Origin: Bacteroidota bacterium | GTDB taxonomy: Bacteria > Bacteroidota > Bacteroidia > Bacteroidales > UBA12077 | NCBI GenBank assembly: GCA_020444275.1 | Contig: JAHLLG010000006.1 | Span: 76,316 to 140,315, forward strand | DNA length: 64,000 nt | Direction of reading: 5' to 3' | Shown here: piece by piece, positions 56,099-64,000 of the stretch | Layout: each line of letters begins with the position of its first letter | How positions within the stretch are numbered: the stretch's first letter is position 1 | Made by a program: the position numbers and the translations under genes | The notes under the pieces: generated by a model | Told to the model about the DNA's origin: nothing | The model's input: only the letters and a program-made list of their open reading frames with translations | Databases searched by the model: none

Positions 56099-57199
56099 AT
56101 GATTAATATTAACAGAAATAACTACGAAGAATATTTTATTGATTACCTGGATGGAAATTTATCTCGTTCAGATAAACAACATTTATTCTTATTTCTGGAA
56201 CAAAATCCTGACCTGAAAGAGGAACTTGAAATGTTCCACGAAGAGTCTTTGGTGGCTGATGAGGTTTATTTTGAGGGTAAACAAGGTTTAAAAAGAGAAC
56301 AGATTCTTCATTCCGATAATCACATTGACGAACTTTGCATTGCAAGTATAGAAGGGGATTTAACAGAAAAACAACAAGCTGATTTTGATCGCTATTTAAA
56401 AGAGAATGCTGAAAAGCAACAAGAGTTTGTAGTTTATACAAAGACAAAGCTTAAAGCGAATGAAGCGATTGTATTCTCCGATAAATACAAGCTCAAAAAG
56501 AATGAAAGTAAGTTATTTTCACGTAAGGTTGTTTCCATAATTTCTGCTGCCGCATCTGTCGTTCTTTTAGTTAGTTTGTACTTTTTACTACCTGAAAAAA
56601 CAGAGTATTTAAACAATCAGCACATTTCACAGCAGATTAAGGTTGACGATGATGCTGTTAAAACAAAGGAAATCAAACAAAGTTCTACTTATGCGGAGGG
56701 TGAAAATAAGAACGCAATTAAAAGCTTGAAATCAATAGAAAATAAATTATTACCTGAAGTAAAAGTTGAAGAAAATTTTATAGTTGCTTTAACTAAAAGT
56801 AAAGATGACAAGAAAAATCCTGAAGAGAAAAGGATAGTGGTTCCGAAAAAGCTCAAATCAGTTAAAATAAAGTATGCGCATACCGCGGAAATAGGAGTTC
56901 CTTATTTAGCTGATGTAGCTTTGCCTGAAATAGAGATAGAAAACAGAACAGAACAAATGGAGAATTATCATACCTTAAAAACTTTTCTGGCATCGGCTTT
57001 TAACAAGCGGATGTTGAATAAAGAAGACAAAGATAAAATAGAATTTTTTGATATCGCTCAAGCCGGTGTCAAAGGAATAAACAAACTAACCGGAAGTAAT
57101 ATGAAACTTGAGCGCAGATATGATCAAAATGGCAACCTCGACAAAACTGAGTTTAACTCGCGCCTTGTGGCTTTTTCAGCTCCGGTTAAGAAAAAATAA
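56099..57199 (+). CDS. Anti-sigma-factor-like membrane protein
   Basis: 366 residues. The N-terminal cytoplasmic part (about 1-140) has two copies of an anti-sigma-like helical pattern (YEEYFIDYLDGNLSRSDKQHL and IDELCIASIEGDLTEKQQADF). A membrane helix is at about 144-164, followed by a charged periplasmic part with a TEFNSRLVAFSAPVKKK end. The gene follows the ECF sigma gene with a strong ribosome site, so it most likely binds and silences that sigma factor. Confidence 0.8.
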   Translation: MININRNNYEEYFIDYLDGNLSRSDKQHLFLFLEQNPDLKEELEMFHEESLVADEVYFEGKQGLKREQILHSDNHIDELCIASIEGDLTEKQQADFDRYLKENAEKQQEFVVYTKTKLKANEAIVFSDKYKLKKNESKLFSRKVVSIISAAASVVLLVSLYFLLPEKTEYLNNQHISQQIKVDDDAVKTKEIKQSSTYAEGENKNAIKSLKSIENKLLPEVKVEENFIVALTKSKDDKKNPEEKRIVVPKKLKSVKIKYAHTAEIGVPYLADVALPEIEIENRTEQMENYHTLKTFLASAFNKRMLNKEDKDKIEFFDIAQAGVKGINKLTGSNMKLERRYDQNGNLDKTEFNSRLVAFSAPVKKK

Positions 57200-57282
57200 A
57201 AATCAATTGTAACAAATAGATGGGGTTAAACGTCATAAGTACAAATGAAGTTTAACAAAAACAATTTAAAAGGGATAAAATC

Positions 57283-58161
57283 ATGAAAAAAATAGCATTA
57301 GTATTAGTTACCTTAATAATTACATTAGGCGTATTCGGACAAAATGATCCGGACATTGATGAAATGAAGGAAGAGCTACAAAAACAAAAGGATGATACAA
57401 CAAACATCCGGTTTAAAAGAAAAACAGTAAAAATCGTTGAAGATGGCGACGAAACGCAAATTTTTGTAAAAAAACACAAAAAAGAGGATTGGGACTGGTT
57501 TTGGGATGATAACGATCGTTTTAAAGGTTCTTGGTCTGGATTTTCTATGGGTTATAGCAATTTTGTTGACAACAGTTTTCAACTAACTGATGGTGGAGCA
57601 TCATATATGGATTTAAATACTGGTAAATCATGGAATATGAACATTAACTTTGCACAGTATTCGATCAATTTCGTAAATGATAAGTTTGGGTTGGTAACTG
57701 GTTTAGGAATAGAATGGAACTATTATCGTTTCGATGATGATTACTCTATTCAGGAAAGTCCTGTTGATGGGACCATAGAACCGGTAGATTTAAGTGTGGA
57801 ACATCCAACGTGGAATATTGAAAAATCGAAACTTTCTACTACGTATGCAACATTACCTGTTCTACTTGAAGTCCACACATCTTCATCACAAAGCAGAGGT
57901 CTGGTTTTTTCAGCAGGAGCTATAGGAGGTGTTAAGCTGGGATCAAACACAAAAATTGTGTATAAGGAAAACGGTGATAAAAACAAAGACAAATCAAAAG
58001 ATGATTACAACCTTTCACCATTCAGATATGGATTGCATGCCCGAATTGGTGTGGGCGACTGGTTAATATACGGAACGTATTATTTAACGCCACTCTTTGA
58101 AAAAGACAAAGGTCCTGAGTTGTATCCTATTTCAGTAGGTATTGCCTTGTCGTTTGAATAA
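57283..58161 (+). CDS. Outer-membrane beta-barrel protein of the sigma operon
   Basis: 292 residues with signal peptide (to VFGQ, about 20), then a charged, mixed segment (about 25-70) rich in Lys/Asp (KKEDWDWFWDDND), then barrel-like strands ending ISVGIALSFE. Similar PorT/OMP-type proteins end ECF sigma operons in many Bacteroidota. It may be the effector or the signal-giver of the sigma/anti-sigma pair. Function unknown. Confidence 0.75.
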   Translation: MKKIALVLVTLIITLGVFGQNDPDIDEMKEELQKQKDDTTNIRFKRKTVKIVEDGDETQIFVKKHKKEDWDWFWDDNDRFKGSWSGFSMGYSNFVDNSFQLTDGGASYMDLNTGKSWNMNINFAQYSINFVNDKFGLVTGLGIEWNYYRFDDDYSIQESPVDGTIEPVDLSVEHPTWNIEKSKLSTTYATLPVLLEVHTSSSQSRGLVFSAGAIGGVKLGSNTKIVYKENGDKNKDKSKDDYNLSPFRYGLHARIGVGDWLIYGTYYLTPLFEKDKGPELYPISVGIALSFE

Positions 58162-58168
58162 AAAAATG

Positions 58169-58195
58169 AAACCCGGTTTTAAACCGGGTTTTTTA
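58169..58195. terminator. Bidirectional terminator
   Basis: AACCCGGTTT / AAACCGGGTT with a 1-nt centre (loop in practice 4-5 nt), T run after it on the plus strand and T-rich tail on the minus strand. It ends the barrel gene and the small peptide gene. Confidence 0.82.
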
Positions 58196-58205
58196 ATGAT
58201 AGTAT

Positions 58206-58334
58206 TTAAGATACTTCATCTGCTAAATCATTGCCTGCTTTAAATTTTACTACTTTCTTTGGAGTAGTACCTGAGTCATCTCCGCCTTTAATTTTCTGCA
58301 ATTGAGCAATTGTTAATTTTTTGAATTTTTTCAT
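58206..58334 (-). CDS. Double-glycine-leader peptide (natural-product/bacteriocin-type precursor)
   Basis: 42 residues: MKKFKKLTIAQLQKIKGG, then a 24-residue hydrophilic core rich in Asp, Lys, Thr, Ser and Val with no Cys or aromatic cluster apart from one Phe. The leader pattern K-L-T-x-x-Q-L-x-K-I-K-G-G matches the GG-type leaders cut by C39 peptidase-ABC exporters in Bacteroidota. No maturation enzyme or C39 transporter is visible within the window. A TATATTCG box (58367-58374, minus) lies 32 bp before the ATG, and the terminator follows the stop. Could alternatively be a small regulatory peptide. Confidence 0.7.
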   Translation of the reverse strand: MKKFKKLTIAQLQKIKGGDDSGTTPKKVVKFKAGNDLADEVS

Positions 58335-58366
58335 AAGAATACTTTTTAGATTAATAAATTAGATTT

Positions 58367-58374
58367 CGAATATA
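58367..58374 (-). promoter_or_regulatory. Candidate -7 box of the GG-peptide gene
   Basis: TATATTCG on the minus strand, one base off TAnnTTTG, 32 bp before the peptide ATG. Confidence 0.35.
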
Positions 58375-58530
58375 ATCATTTTCAGAATTAGAAAGAAACT
58401 CTTATTACTATTCTATTTTTAAAAACCGTTTATCAATAATAATTAGATATTAATGGATTTATAATATGAAAAGTTTATAAATAACTTCGAAATATCGTAC
58501 ATTGCAGGTAAAACAATTATACCGAATCGA

Positions 58531-60582
58531 ATGAAAAGAATTTTACTTCTACTACTATTTTATCCCCTGATTTCATTTCCTCAGTCAAGCAAACTGGACA
58601 GCTTAAACCAAATTTTGCAGAACACCGATAATGATTCTATTAAGGTTTCTGTACTTCTTGAAACTTATCTGGTTTACCAAAAAGGTAAGATAAACGAAGG
58701 GAAAGTCTTTTTAGATCAGGCGCTGGAAACTGCTAATGAAAGTAAAAACAATTTTTTGATAACCAGTGTACGCATGAAATTAGGCAATTATTATAATATT
58801 ACCGGCGATTATGAAAAATCGCTGGAGAATAACCTGGCGGCAAAACAAATTTGCGAAAAAGGGAATAATCATCGAGGATTAGGTACGGTATACAACAACT
58901 TAGGAGCAACATATGAAAAGATGGGCAGGTACGATGAGGCTATGGATTGCCTGATTAAGTCCTTAAGCATCTCGGAAAGTCTAAACGATTCAATAAATAC
59001 GGCTAAAACTCTCTTAAATATTGGACTGCTTTACTCCAGACAAGAAGATTACAAAAAAAGCCTGGAGTTTTACAACAAATCATTGGCTATAAGGAGAAAA
59101 TTAAAAGATGATGAAGGGATTGCACTCCTGTATAATAACATTGCCATCGTAAATTATTATCTCGAAGATTATGATAATGTCCGAAACTATTTTGAAAAAG
59201 CATACAAGGTGTATGTAAAAACGGGCAATTTAAGACGACAACTAATGGCTTTATCAAACATTGCCGAAGTTGATAAAATGATCGGGCAAAAAGAGAAAGC
59301 CCTGAAAACCTATTTTGAAATTCTTGAAATTGAAAAAGAGCTTGGACAAAAAGGAGAACAGGTAAGAACCTTTTTTGCCATTGCAGAAATTTACTATTCC
59401 CGGGAACATTTTATAACAGCAAAAAAATACTGTTACCTAGGACTTGAACTGGCCAATAAAATTGGCGCAAAAAGTGAAACCCTTGACTTTTATGTGCTGC
59501 TAACAAATATTTATAAATCGGAATCGAATTATAAAAAGGCACTGGAATATTCCGAATTATTAATATCATTAAATGATTCTTTGTATAATGCCGAAAAAGC
59601 AAAGCAAATTCAGGAGCTTGAAACTCAATACGAAACCAAGAAGAAGGAGCAGGAAATTATCAACTTAAAAAACGAAAAAGAAATTCGTGAATTAAAAATA
59701 AAAAAACAGCGACACTTTACTTTCTTTTTGCTTTCCGGATTTATCTCTATTTTCATATTTCTACTGGTTCTTTTCCGGCAAAATAAAAGAATACGAAAAG
59801 CCAATAAATTGCTAGCGTATCAAAAAAGGCAAATTACCGACAGCATTGAATATGCAAGTAGAATCCAAACTGCTATTTTACCGCCGGGAGATTATATTTC
59901 TCGTGTAATTCCGGATCATTTTATATTATACAAACCACGAGATATTGTAAGTGGCGATTTTTACTGGATTACACATAAAGATGGAAAAGTTGTGGTTGCC
60001 GTAGTAGACTGCACAGGGCATGGTGTTCCGGGGGCATTTATGAGCATGTTAGGATTTGCTTTTCTAAACGAAATTGTAAATAAAGAAGCTGATCTTAAAG
60101 CAAGTAATATCCTTAATCATTTGCGCAATTATGTCAAAGAGTCATTGCACCAAACCGGAAAGGAGAACGAAGCAAAGGATGGAATGGATATCGCATTATG
60201 TATAATTGATCCTGAGCACAAAAAATTACAATACTCAGGAGCCTATAATCCTCTGTATTTAATACGAAACGATGAATTTATCTCGTTAAAAGCCGACAGA
60301 ATGCCAATAGGTATTCATATTGTTGAAAAAGAATCGTTTACAAACCACGAAATAGACATACAAAAAGATGACATCATATACATATTTACCGATGGTTATA
60401 TTGATCAGTTTGGTGGCCCCAATGCCAGTAAATTTAAAATAGGTCCGTTTAAAGATAAATTGGTGTCTATTAAAGATAAAGAAATGAAGGAACAGAAGGA
60501 GATATTGGAATCCGAGTTTAATAGCTGGAAAGGAGAAAGAGACCAAATTGACGACGTTTTAGTCATGGGAATTAAGATATAA
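58531..60582 (+). CDS. TPR-containing SpoIIE-type PP2C phosphatase (second)
   Basis: 683 residues. Signal peptide, about seven TPR units (YNNLGATYEKMGRYDEAMDC and similar) over about 75-370, membrane helix about 396-416, short linker, SpoIIE domain about 434-683 with SGDFYWI, VVDCTGHGVPGAFMSMLGFAFLNE and DQIDDVLVMGIKI. Paralogue of the protein at 34028; the shorter linker lacks most of the coiled coil. Likely a periplasm-sensing phosphatase that dephosphorylates a Ser/Thr-phosphorylated partner in the cytoplasm. Confidence 0.93.
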   Translation: MKRILLLLLFYPLISFPQSSKLDSLNQILQNTDNDSIKVSVLLETYLVYQKGKINEGKVFLDQALETANESKNNFLITSVRMKLGNYYNITGDYEKSLENNLAAKQICEKGNNHRGLGTVYNNLGATYEKMGRYDEAMDCLIKSLSISESLNDSINTAKTLLNIGLLYSRQEDYKKSLEFYNKSLAIRRKLKDDEGIALLYNNIAIVNYYLEDYDNVRNYFEKAYKVYVKTGNLRRQLMALSNIAEVDKMIGQKEKALKTYFEILEIEKELGQKGEQVRTFFAIAEIYYSREHFITAKKYCYLGLELANKIGAKSETLDFYVLLTNIYKSESNYKKALEYSELLISLNDSLYNAEKAKQIQELETQYETKKKEQEIINLKNEKEIRELKIKKQRHFTFFLLSGFISIFIFLLVLFRQNKRIRKANKLLAYQKRQITDSIEYASRIQTAILPPGDYISRVIPDHFILYKPRDIVSGDFYWITHKDGKVVVAVVDCTGHGVPGAFMSMLGFAFLNEIVNKEADLKASNILNHLRNYVKESLHQTGKENEAKDGMDIALCIIDPEHKKLQYSGAYNPLYLIRNDEFISLKADRMPIGIHIVEKESFTNHEIDIQKDDIIYIFTDGYIDQFGGPNASKFKIGPFKDKLVSIKDKEMKEQKEILESEFNSWKGERDQIDDVLVMGIKI

Positions 60583-60595
60583 TAACTCATTTTAT

Positions 60596-60603
60596 TATAT
60601 TTG
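60596..60603 (+). promoter_or_regulatory. Candidate -7 box for the peptidase E gene
   Basis: TATATTTG, 42 bp before ATG 60646, just after the phosphatase stop. Confidence 0.4.
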
Positions 60604-60645
60604 AAAACCTTAAACTGATTTATTAATAGTAAAACTGATATAAAA

Positions 60646-61359
60646 ATGAGACTACTTTTAATTAGTAATTCAACAAACGCAGGCGAAGCCTATTTAGATT
60701 ACCCAAAGCATGAAATACAAAAGTTTTTGGGCGAAGGAGTTAAAAAAGTGTTGTTTATTCCTTATGCTGCGATAACTTTTTCATTCGACGAGTATCAGCA
60801 AAAAGTACAAGAGCGCTTTTCTGAAATTGGATATGAGGTTGATTCTATTCATCATTACGATCATGTAAAAAAGAAAGAAGCTATAAAAAATGCAGAAGCT
60901 ATAGTAGTGGGTGGAGGAAACACATTTCATTTATTAAAACTAATGCAGCAGCAGGATTTATTGGAAACAATCCGATACGAATGTTTAAAAGGTAAACCAT
61001 ATGTAGGCTGGAGTGCAGGAAGCAATGTAACGTGTCCTACCATTTGCACTACCAACGATATGCCAATTGTTGAACCAGACAGCTTTCATGCAATCAATTT
61101 AATTCGTTTTCAGATTAACCCTCACTATTTAGATGCAAATCCTGACGGACATGCTGGGGAAACCAGAGAACAAAGAATAAGCGAATATATTGTTGCTAAT
61201 CCATATTCGTATGTGGTAGGTTTGCGTGAAGGAACAATGCTAAGAATTGATAATGCAGAATGCAAACTAATTGGACCAAGAAAAGCAAGAATCTTTAAGC
61301 ATGGTGAAGAGCCAAGAGAATTGGGTCCGGAAGATGATTTTGACTTTTTATTTGAATAA
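60646..61359 (+). CDS. pepE: Dipeptidase E (peptidase family S51)
   Basis: 237 residues, cytoplasmic. The class-I glutamine-amidotransferase-like fold carries IVVGGGNTFHLL and the nucleophile in YVGWSAGSNVTCPTICTTNDMPI, the family signature; SHxP-type residues follow (NPHYLDANP). It cleaves N-terminal aspartyl dipeptides (Asp-X). Length matches E. coli PepE (about 229). Monocistronic, with a terminator after it. Confidence 0.93.
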   Translation: MRLLLISNSTNAGEAYLDYPKHEIQKFLGEGVKKVLFIPYAAITFSFDEYQQKVQERFSEIGYEVDSIHHYDHVKKKEAIKNAEAIVVGGGNTFHLLKLMQQQDLLETIRYECLKGKPYVGWSAGSNVTCPTICTTNDMPIVEPDSFHAINLIRFQINPHYLDANPDGHAGETREQRISEYIVANPYSYVVGLREGTMLRIDNAECKLIGPRKARIFKHGEEPRELGPEDDFDFLFE

Positions 61360-61380
61360 AAGAACAACTATTAAAAAAAG

Positions 61381-61415
61381 AAAAGCTGCTCCGGAAAAAT
61401 TGAGCAGCTTTTTTT
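61381..61415 (+). terminator. Terminator of pepE
   Basis: Arms AAAAGCTGCTC and GAGCAGCTTTT, 11 bp perfect, followed by further Ts. Confidence 0.87.
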
Positions 61416-61521
61416 TATGCATCAAATAATATTTTTAATCGTCTTTTATTGAAAATGAAATTTCAATATTGTAACTTTTGCGTTCAATTGGGCGTCATAT
61501 TCAAAATATAAAACCAAAAAG

Positions 61522-63942
61522 ATGATTAAAAACTTTTTTCTTACCGCATTCCGCAATGTATTTAAAAACTGGAGTTACTCATTCATAAATATCTTAGGAC
61601 TTTCAACCGGATTAGCAGCCGTTATTTATATATTTTTATTTGTACAGTTTGAATTGGGATACGACAAGTTTCACGAAAAGGGAGAAAACATTTATCGTGT
61701 AGGTGTATATGGCATGATGATGAATAATGAAATCAACCAGGCTGTTACAGCAGCACCTATGGCAGGTGCCATGAAGAATGATTATCCTGAAGTTGTTAAT
61801 ACCTGCAGATTAAGAGAAGCGGGAGACTGGTTAATTCGTTATGGAGATTCAAAATTTAATGAGAAAGAATGGCTTTTTGCTGATTCTACTTTTTTCGACA
61901 TGTTTTCTTTTAAACTTCTAAAAGGCGATCCGAAAACAGTATTAACAGATGCCAATAATATTGTGATGACTGAAACCGGCGCTAAAAAATATTTTGGCGA
62001 CGACGAACCGATTGGTAAATTATTAAAAGTGGAGGATGATACCACATTATACGAAGTGGTAGGATTAATGGAAGATCCACCGGAAAATTCACACTTTCAC
62101 TTTGATTTGTTAGGTTCAATGGCAAGAATTGGACAAAGCAGAAGCACATTCTGGGTTTCACATAATTTTTATACATATATTCAACTAAAACCAGGTACTG
62201 ATCCTGTAGCATTTACCGAAAAAATGCAGTTGATGGTTGAAAAATATGTGGGACCACAAATTGAGCAAGCTTTAGGAATTAATATGGAAGAATTTGCCAC
62301 ATCGGGAAATTCTTTCTCCTATTTTATTCAACCACTGTATGACATTCATTTGCATTCGGACTTACAATATGAGATTGAAACAAACGGCAATATGCTGTAT
62401 GTTTATATTTTTATATCCGTAGCGATCTTTATTCTTGTAATTGCAAGTATTAATTTTACTAACTTGGCCACTGCTAGAGCTTCTAATCGATCAAAGGAAG
62501 TTGGAATTCGAAAAGTTGTAGGTGCAATGAAAGAACAGTTGGTTCTTCAGTTTTTAACAGAATCTTTTATTATCACACTTTTTTCTTTAGGTTTTGCAGT
62601 TGTTATTCTGGAGCTGTTCATGCCCTTTTTAAATAACTTAACACAAATTCCATTAAGTATTGATTATTTTAGTTGTTGGTATATTGTACCATCATTAGTA
62701 CTTCTTATTTTATTAGTAAGTTTAATGGCAGGAAGTTATCCTGCATTTTTCCTGGCATCCTTCAGGCCCGTAGCTGTATTAAAAGGGAAGCTTAAACTGG
62801 GAGCAAAGAGCGGAACATTAAGATCAGTTCTGGTAATTACGCAATTTGTAGTATCTGTTTTTATATTACTATCTACATATACAGTTTCCAGTCAGTTAAA
62901 CTATATGCTTAATAAAGATCTAGGATTCGATAAAGAAAATATTTTGATGATTCGCAGATCTGATGCACTAGATAATCAGATGGAAACATTTAAATCAGAG
63001 TTAAATAAGATTCCTGCTGTAGAGGCCGTTACGAATTCCAACTCCTATCCGGGAGTGAATTTTTCAAATAACGCTTTTTTTAAAGAAGGAGAATCAACCA
63101 GCAATACCTATTTGCTGCATCAATCCTGGGTAAGTTTCGATTTGGGAAAAACCTTTGGTTATGAACTTGTAGAAGGAAGGTTTTTCTCGCGTCAATTTCC
63201 TACCGACTCAAATGCAGTTGTAATAAACGAAGCTGCTGTTAAATCTTTAGGGTTGAATGATCCAATTGGAAAAGCTTTGCTTCGTCCAAGCGGACCTAAT
63301 GAAGTAACCAGAATGCCTATTATTGGAGTTGTAAAAGATTTTAACTTTAAATCGTTGCATACTAAAATTGAACCAGCAGTGTTCACAATAATGCCGGGTA
63401 ATTGGGAGGGTGTAGTTAGTGTTAAGTTAAAACCCGAAAATATGACTAACACAATAAGTCAGATTCAGAGTGTTTGGGAAAGCTTTAATACCGGATATCC
63501 GTTTGAGTATTTCTTTTTTGATGATCATCTGGCAGATCTTTATAAAGCCGAACAAAGAACAAATAGTATTTTTATTTTATTTTCTGCTTTATCTATTCTT
63601 ATAGCGTTTATGGGATTGTTAGGGTTAATATCATTTATTGCAGAGCAACGGAAAAAAGAAATTGGAGTGCGCAAAACATTTGGTTCTACTTCGTTAAATA
63701 TTGTGATATTAATTAGCAAAGATATTTTGAAATTAATCGTAATTGCGTCAATTATTTCATGGCCAATTACATATTATGTTATGGACAACTGGCTCCAAGA
63801 TTTTTCATACAGAGTTGGTATTAATTATGTGATGTTTATTGTTATACCAATACTTACTATAATCTTATCCTTACTAACTGTCATTTATCAAACGGTTAAA
63901 GCAGCCAGGAAAAATCCTGCTGAAACCTTACGATACGAATAA
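61522..63942 (+). CDS. MacB-type ABC permease (FtsX/MacB-PCD, double domain)
   Basis: 806 residues with two FtsX-like membrane blocks, one in the middle (about 290-450) and one at the C-terminus (about 680-800), each next to a periplasmic MacB-PCD-like segment; N-terminal helix at about 20-45. Contains ASNRSKEVGIRKVVGAMKEQLVLQFLTESFI and AEQRKKEIGVRKTFGSTSLN, the paired coupling regions of this Bacteroidota permease family. It is followed 21 bp later by the start of an ATPase gene. Substrate unknown (often lipoprotein, peptide or antibiotic). Confidence 0.9.
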   Translation: MIKNFFLTAFRNVFKNWSYSFINILGLSTGLAAVIYIFLFVQFELGYDKFHEKGENIYRVGVYGMMMNNEINQAVTAAPMAGAMKNDYPEVVNTCRLREAGDWLIRYGDSKFNEKEWLFADSTFFDMFSFKLLKGDPKTVLTDANNIVMTETGAKKYFGDDEPIGKLLKVEDDTTLYEVVGLMEDPPENSHFHFDLLGSMARIGQSRSTFWVSHNFYTYIQLKPGTDPVAFTEKMQLMVEKYVGPQIEQALGINMEEFATSGNSFSYFIQPLYDIHLHSDLQYEIETNGNMLYVYIFISVAIFILVIASINFTNLATARASNRSKEVGIRKVVGAMKEQLVLQFLTESFIITLFSLGFAVVILELFMPFLNNLTQIPLSIDYFSCWYIVPSLVLLILLVSLMAGSYPAFFLASFRPVAVLKGKLKLGAKSGTLRSVLVITQFVVSVFILLSTYTVSSQLNYMLNKDLGFDKENILMIRRSDALDNQMETFKSELNKIPAVEAVTNSNSYPGVNFSNNAFFKEGESTSNTYLLHQSWVSFDLGKTFGYELVEGRFFSRQFPTDSNAVVINEAAVKSLGLNDPIGKALLRPSGPNEVTRMPIIGVVKDFNFKSLHTKIEPAVFTIMPGNWEGVVSVKLKPENMTNTISQIQSVWESFNTGYPFEYFFFDDHLADLYKAEQRTNSIFILFSALSILIAFMGLLGLISFIAEQRKKEIGVRKTFGSTSLNIVILISKDILKLIVIASIISWPITYYVMDNWLQDFSYRVGINYVMFIVIPILTIILSLLTVIYQTVKAARKNPAETLRYE

Positions 63943-63963
63943 TATGAACTAAAAAATACAATT

Positions 63964-64000
63964 ATGCTTAAGACGAAAGAACTAGTTAAAATTTTCAGAA
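63964..64000 (+). CDS. ABC ATPase, MacB-like (start only; runs off the window)
   Basis: Only 12 codons are visible: MLKTKELVKIFR. This matches the usual opening of MacB/LolD-type ATPases (I-K-x-x-x-L-V-K-x-F-R) that follow such permease genes. The right edge cuts the gene. Confidence 0.55.
   Translation, partial: MLKTKELVKIFR

Overview
The window is chromosomal DNA of a free-living, probably marine or sediment member of the Bacteroidota (Bacteroidales/Marinilabiliales-like; the exact family cannot be fixed from sequence reading alone). The grounds are AT-rich DNA, three secreted proteins ending in a type IX secretion (T9SS) sorting domain with a V/IYPNP motif, many outer-membrane beta-barrels, a DUF5686 protein, TPR-SpoIIE phosphatases typical of the phylum, promoter-like TAnnTTTG boxes, and mostly weak Shine-Dalgarno signals.

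Layout. 0-10.5 kb: an MFS exporter cut by the window edge, dtd, a large secreted endonuclease-I protein with Ig-like repeats, a sodium/solute symporter, and a minus-strand run DUF2975 - HTH - active M16 protease - inactive M16 partner. 10.7-19.4 kb: universal stress protein, YitT-like transporter, a zinc-ribbon protein with an unusually strong Shine-Dalgarno, a secreted M1 aminopeptidase, an alpha/beta hydrolase with Asn in place of the nucleophile, a second endonuclease I and a polyphosphate-glucokinase-like ROK enzyme. 19.5-28.1 kb: a PIF1-like helicase, tRNA-Arg(CCU) with a tRNA-like remnant beside it, DUF5686, CvpA, a Met/Cys PLP lyase and tyrS. 28.2-36.3 kb: a Wzz/O-antigen-ligase pair, then an RLAN-type RimK ATP-grasp ligase overlapping a GNAT gene, a reductive-dehalogenase-like Fe-S protein with an N-terminal membrane anchor, and a TPR-SpoIIE phosphatase. 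36.4-46.5 kb: Na/Pi cotransporter, polyprenyl diphosphate synthase, outer-membrane barrels, atpD-atpC, a hydrolase, GT9, a decayed RAYT (REP-associated transposase) with REP-like palindromes, and a porin-like barrel. 46.6-51.7 kb: a TetR-controlled LolA-like/FtsX/FtsX/ATPase export operon. 51.8-64 kb: a hybrid histidine kinase, lipoprotein e(P4) phosphatase, an ECF sigma/anti-sigma/outer-membrane gene set, a small double-glycine-leader peptide gene, a second TPR-SpoIIE phosphatase, peptidase E, and a MacB-type permease followed by the start of its ATPase.

The genes mostly serve the cell envelope: secretion of nucleases and peptidases by T9SS, polysaccharide and LPS assembly, lipoprotein or lipid export, and several signalling proteins built on TPR sensors. 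The most unusual items are: (1) a 42-residue GG-leader peptide gene at 58206-58334 (minus) with no visible maturation genes; (2) a RAYT pseudogene at 44281-44880 that carries an in-frame 33-bp REP-like palindrome matching a copy just upstream; (3) the RLAN ATP-grasp/GNAT/membrane-anchored RdhA-like cluster; (4) a 46-bp element at 17220-17265 that looks like two fused insertion-sequence ends; (5) a tRNA 5'-half-like remnant interrupted by a hairpin at about 21969-22012.
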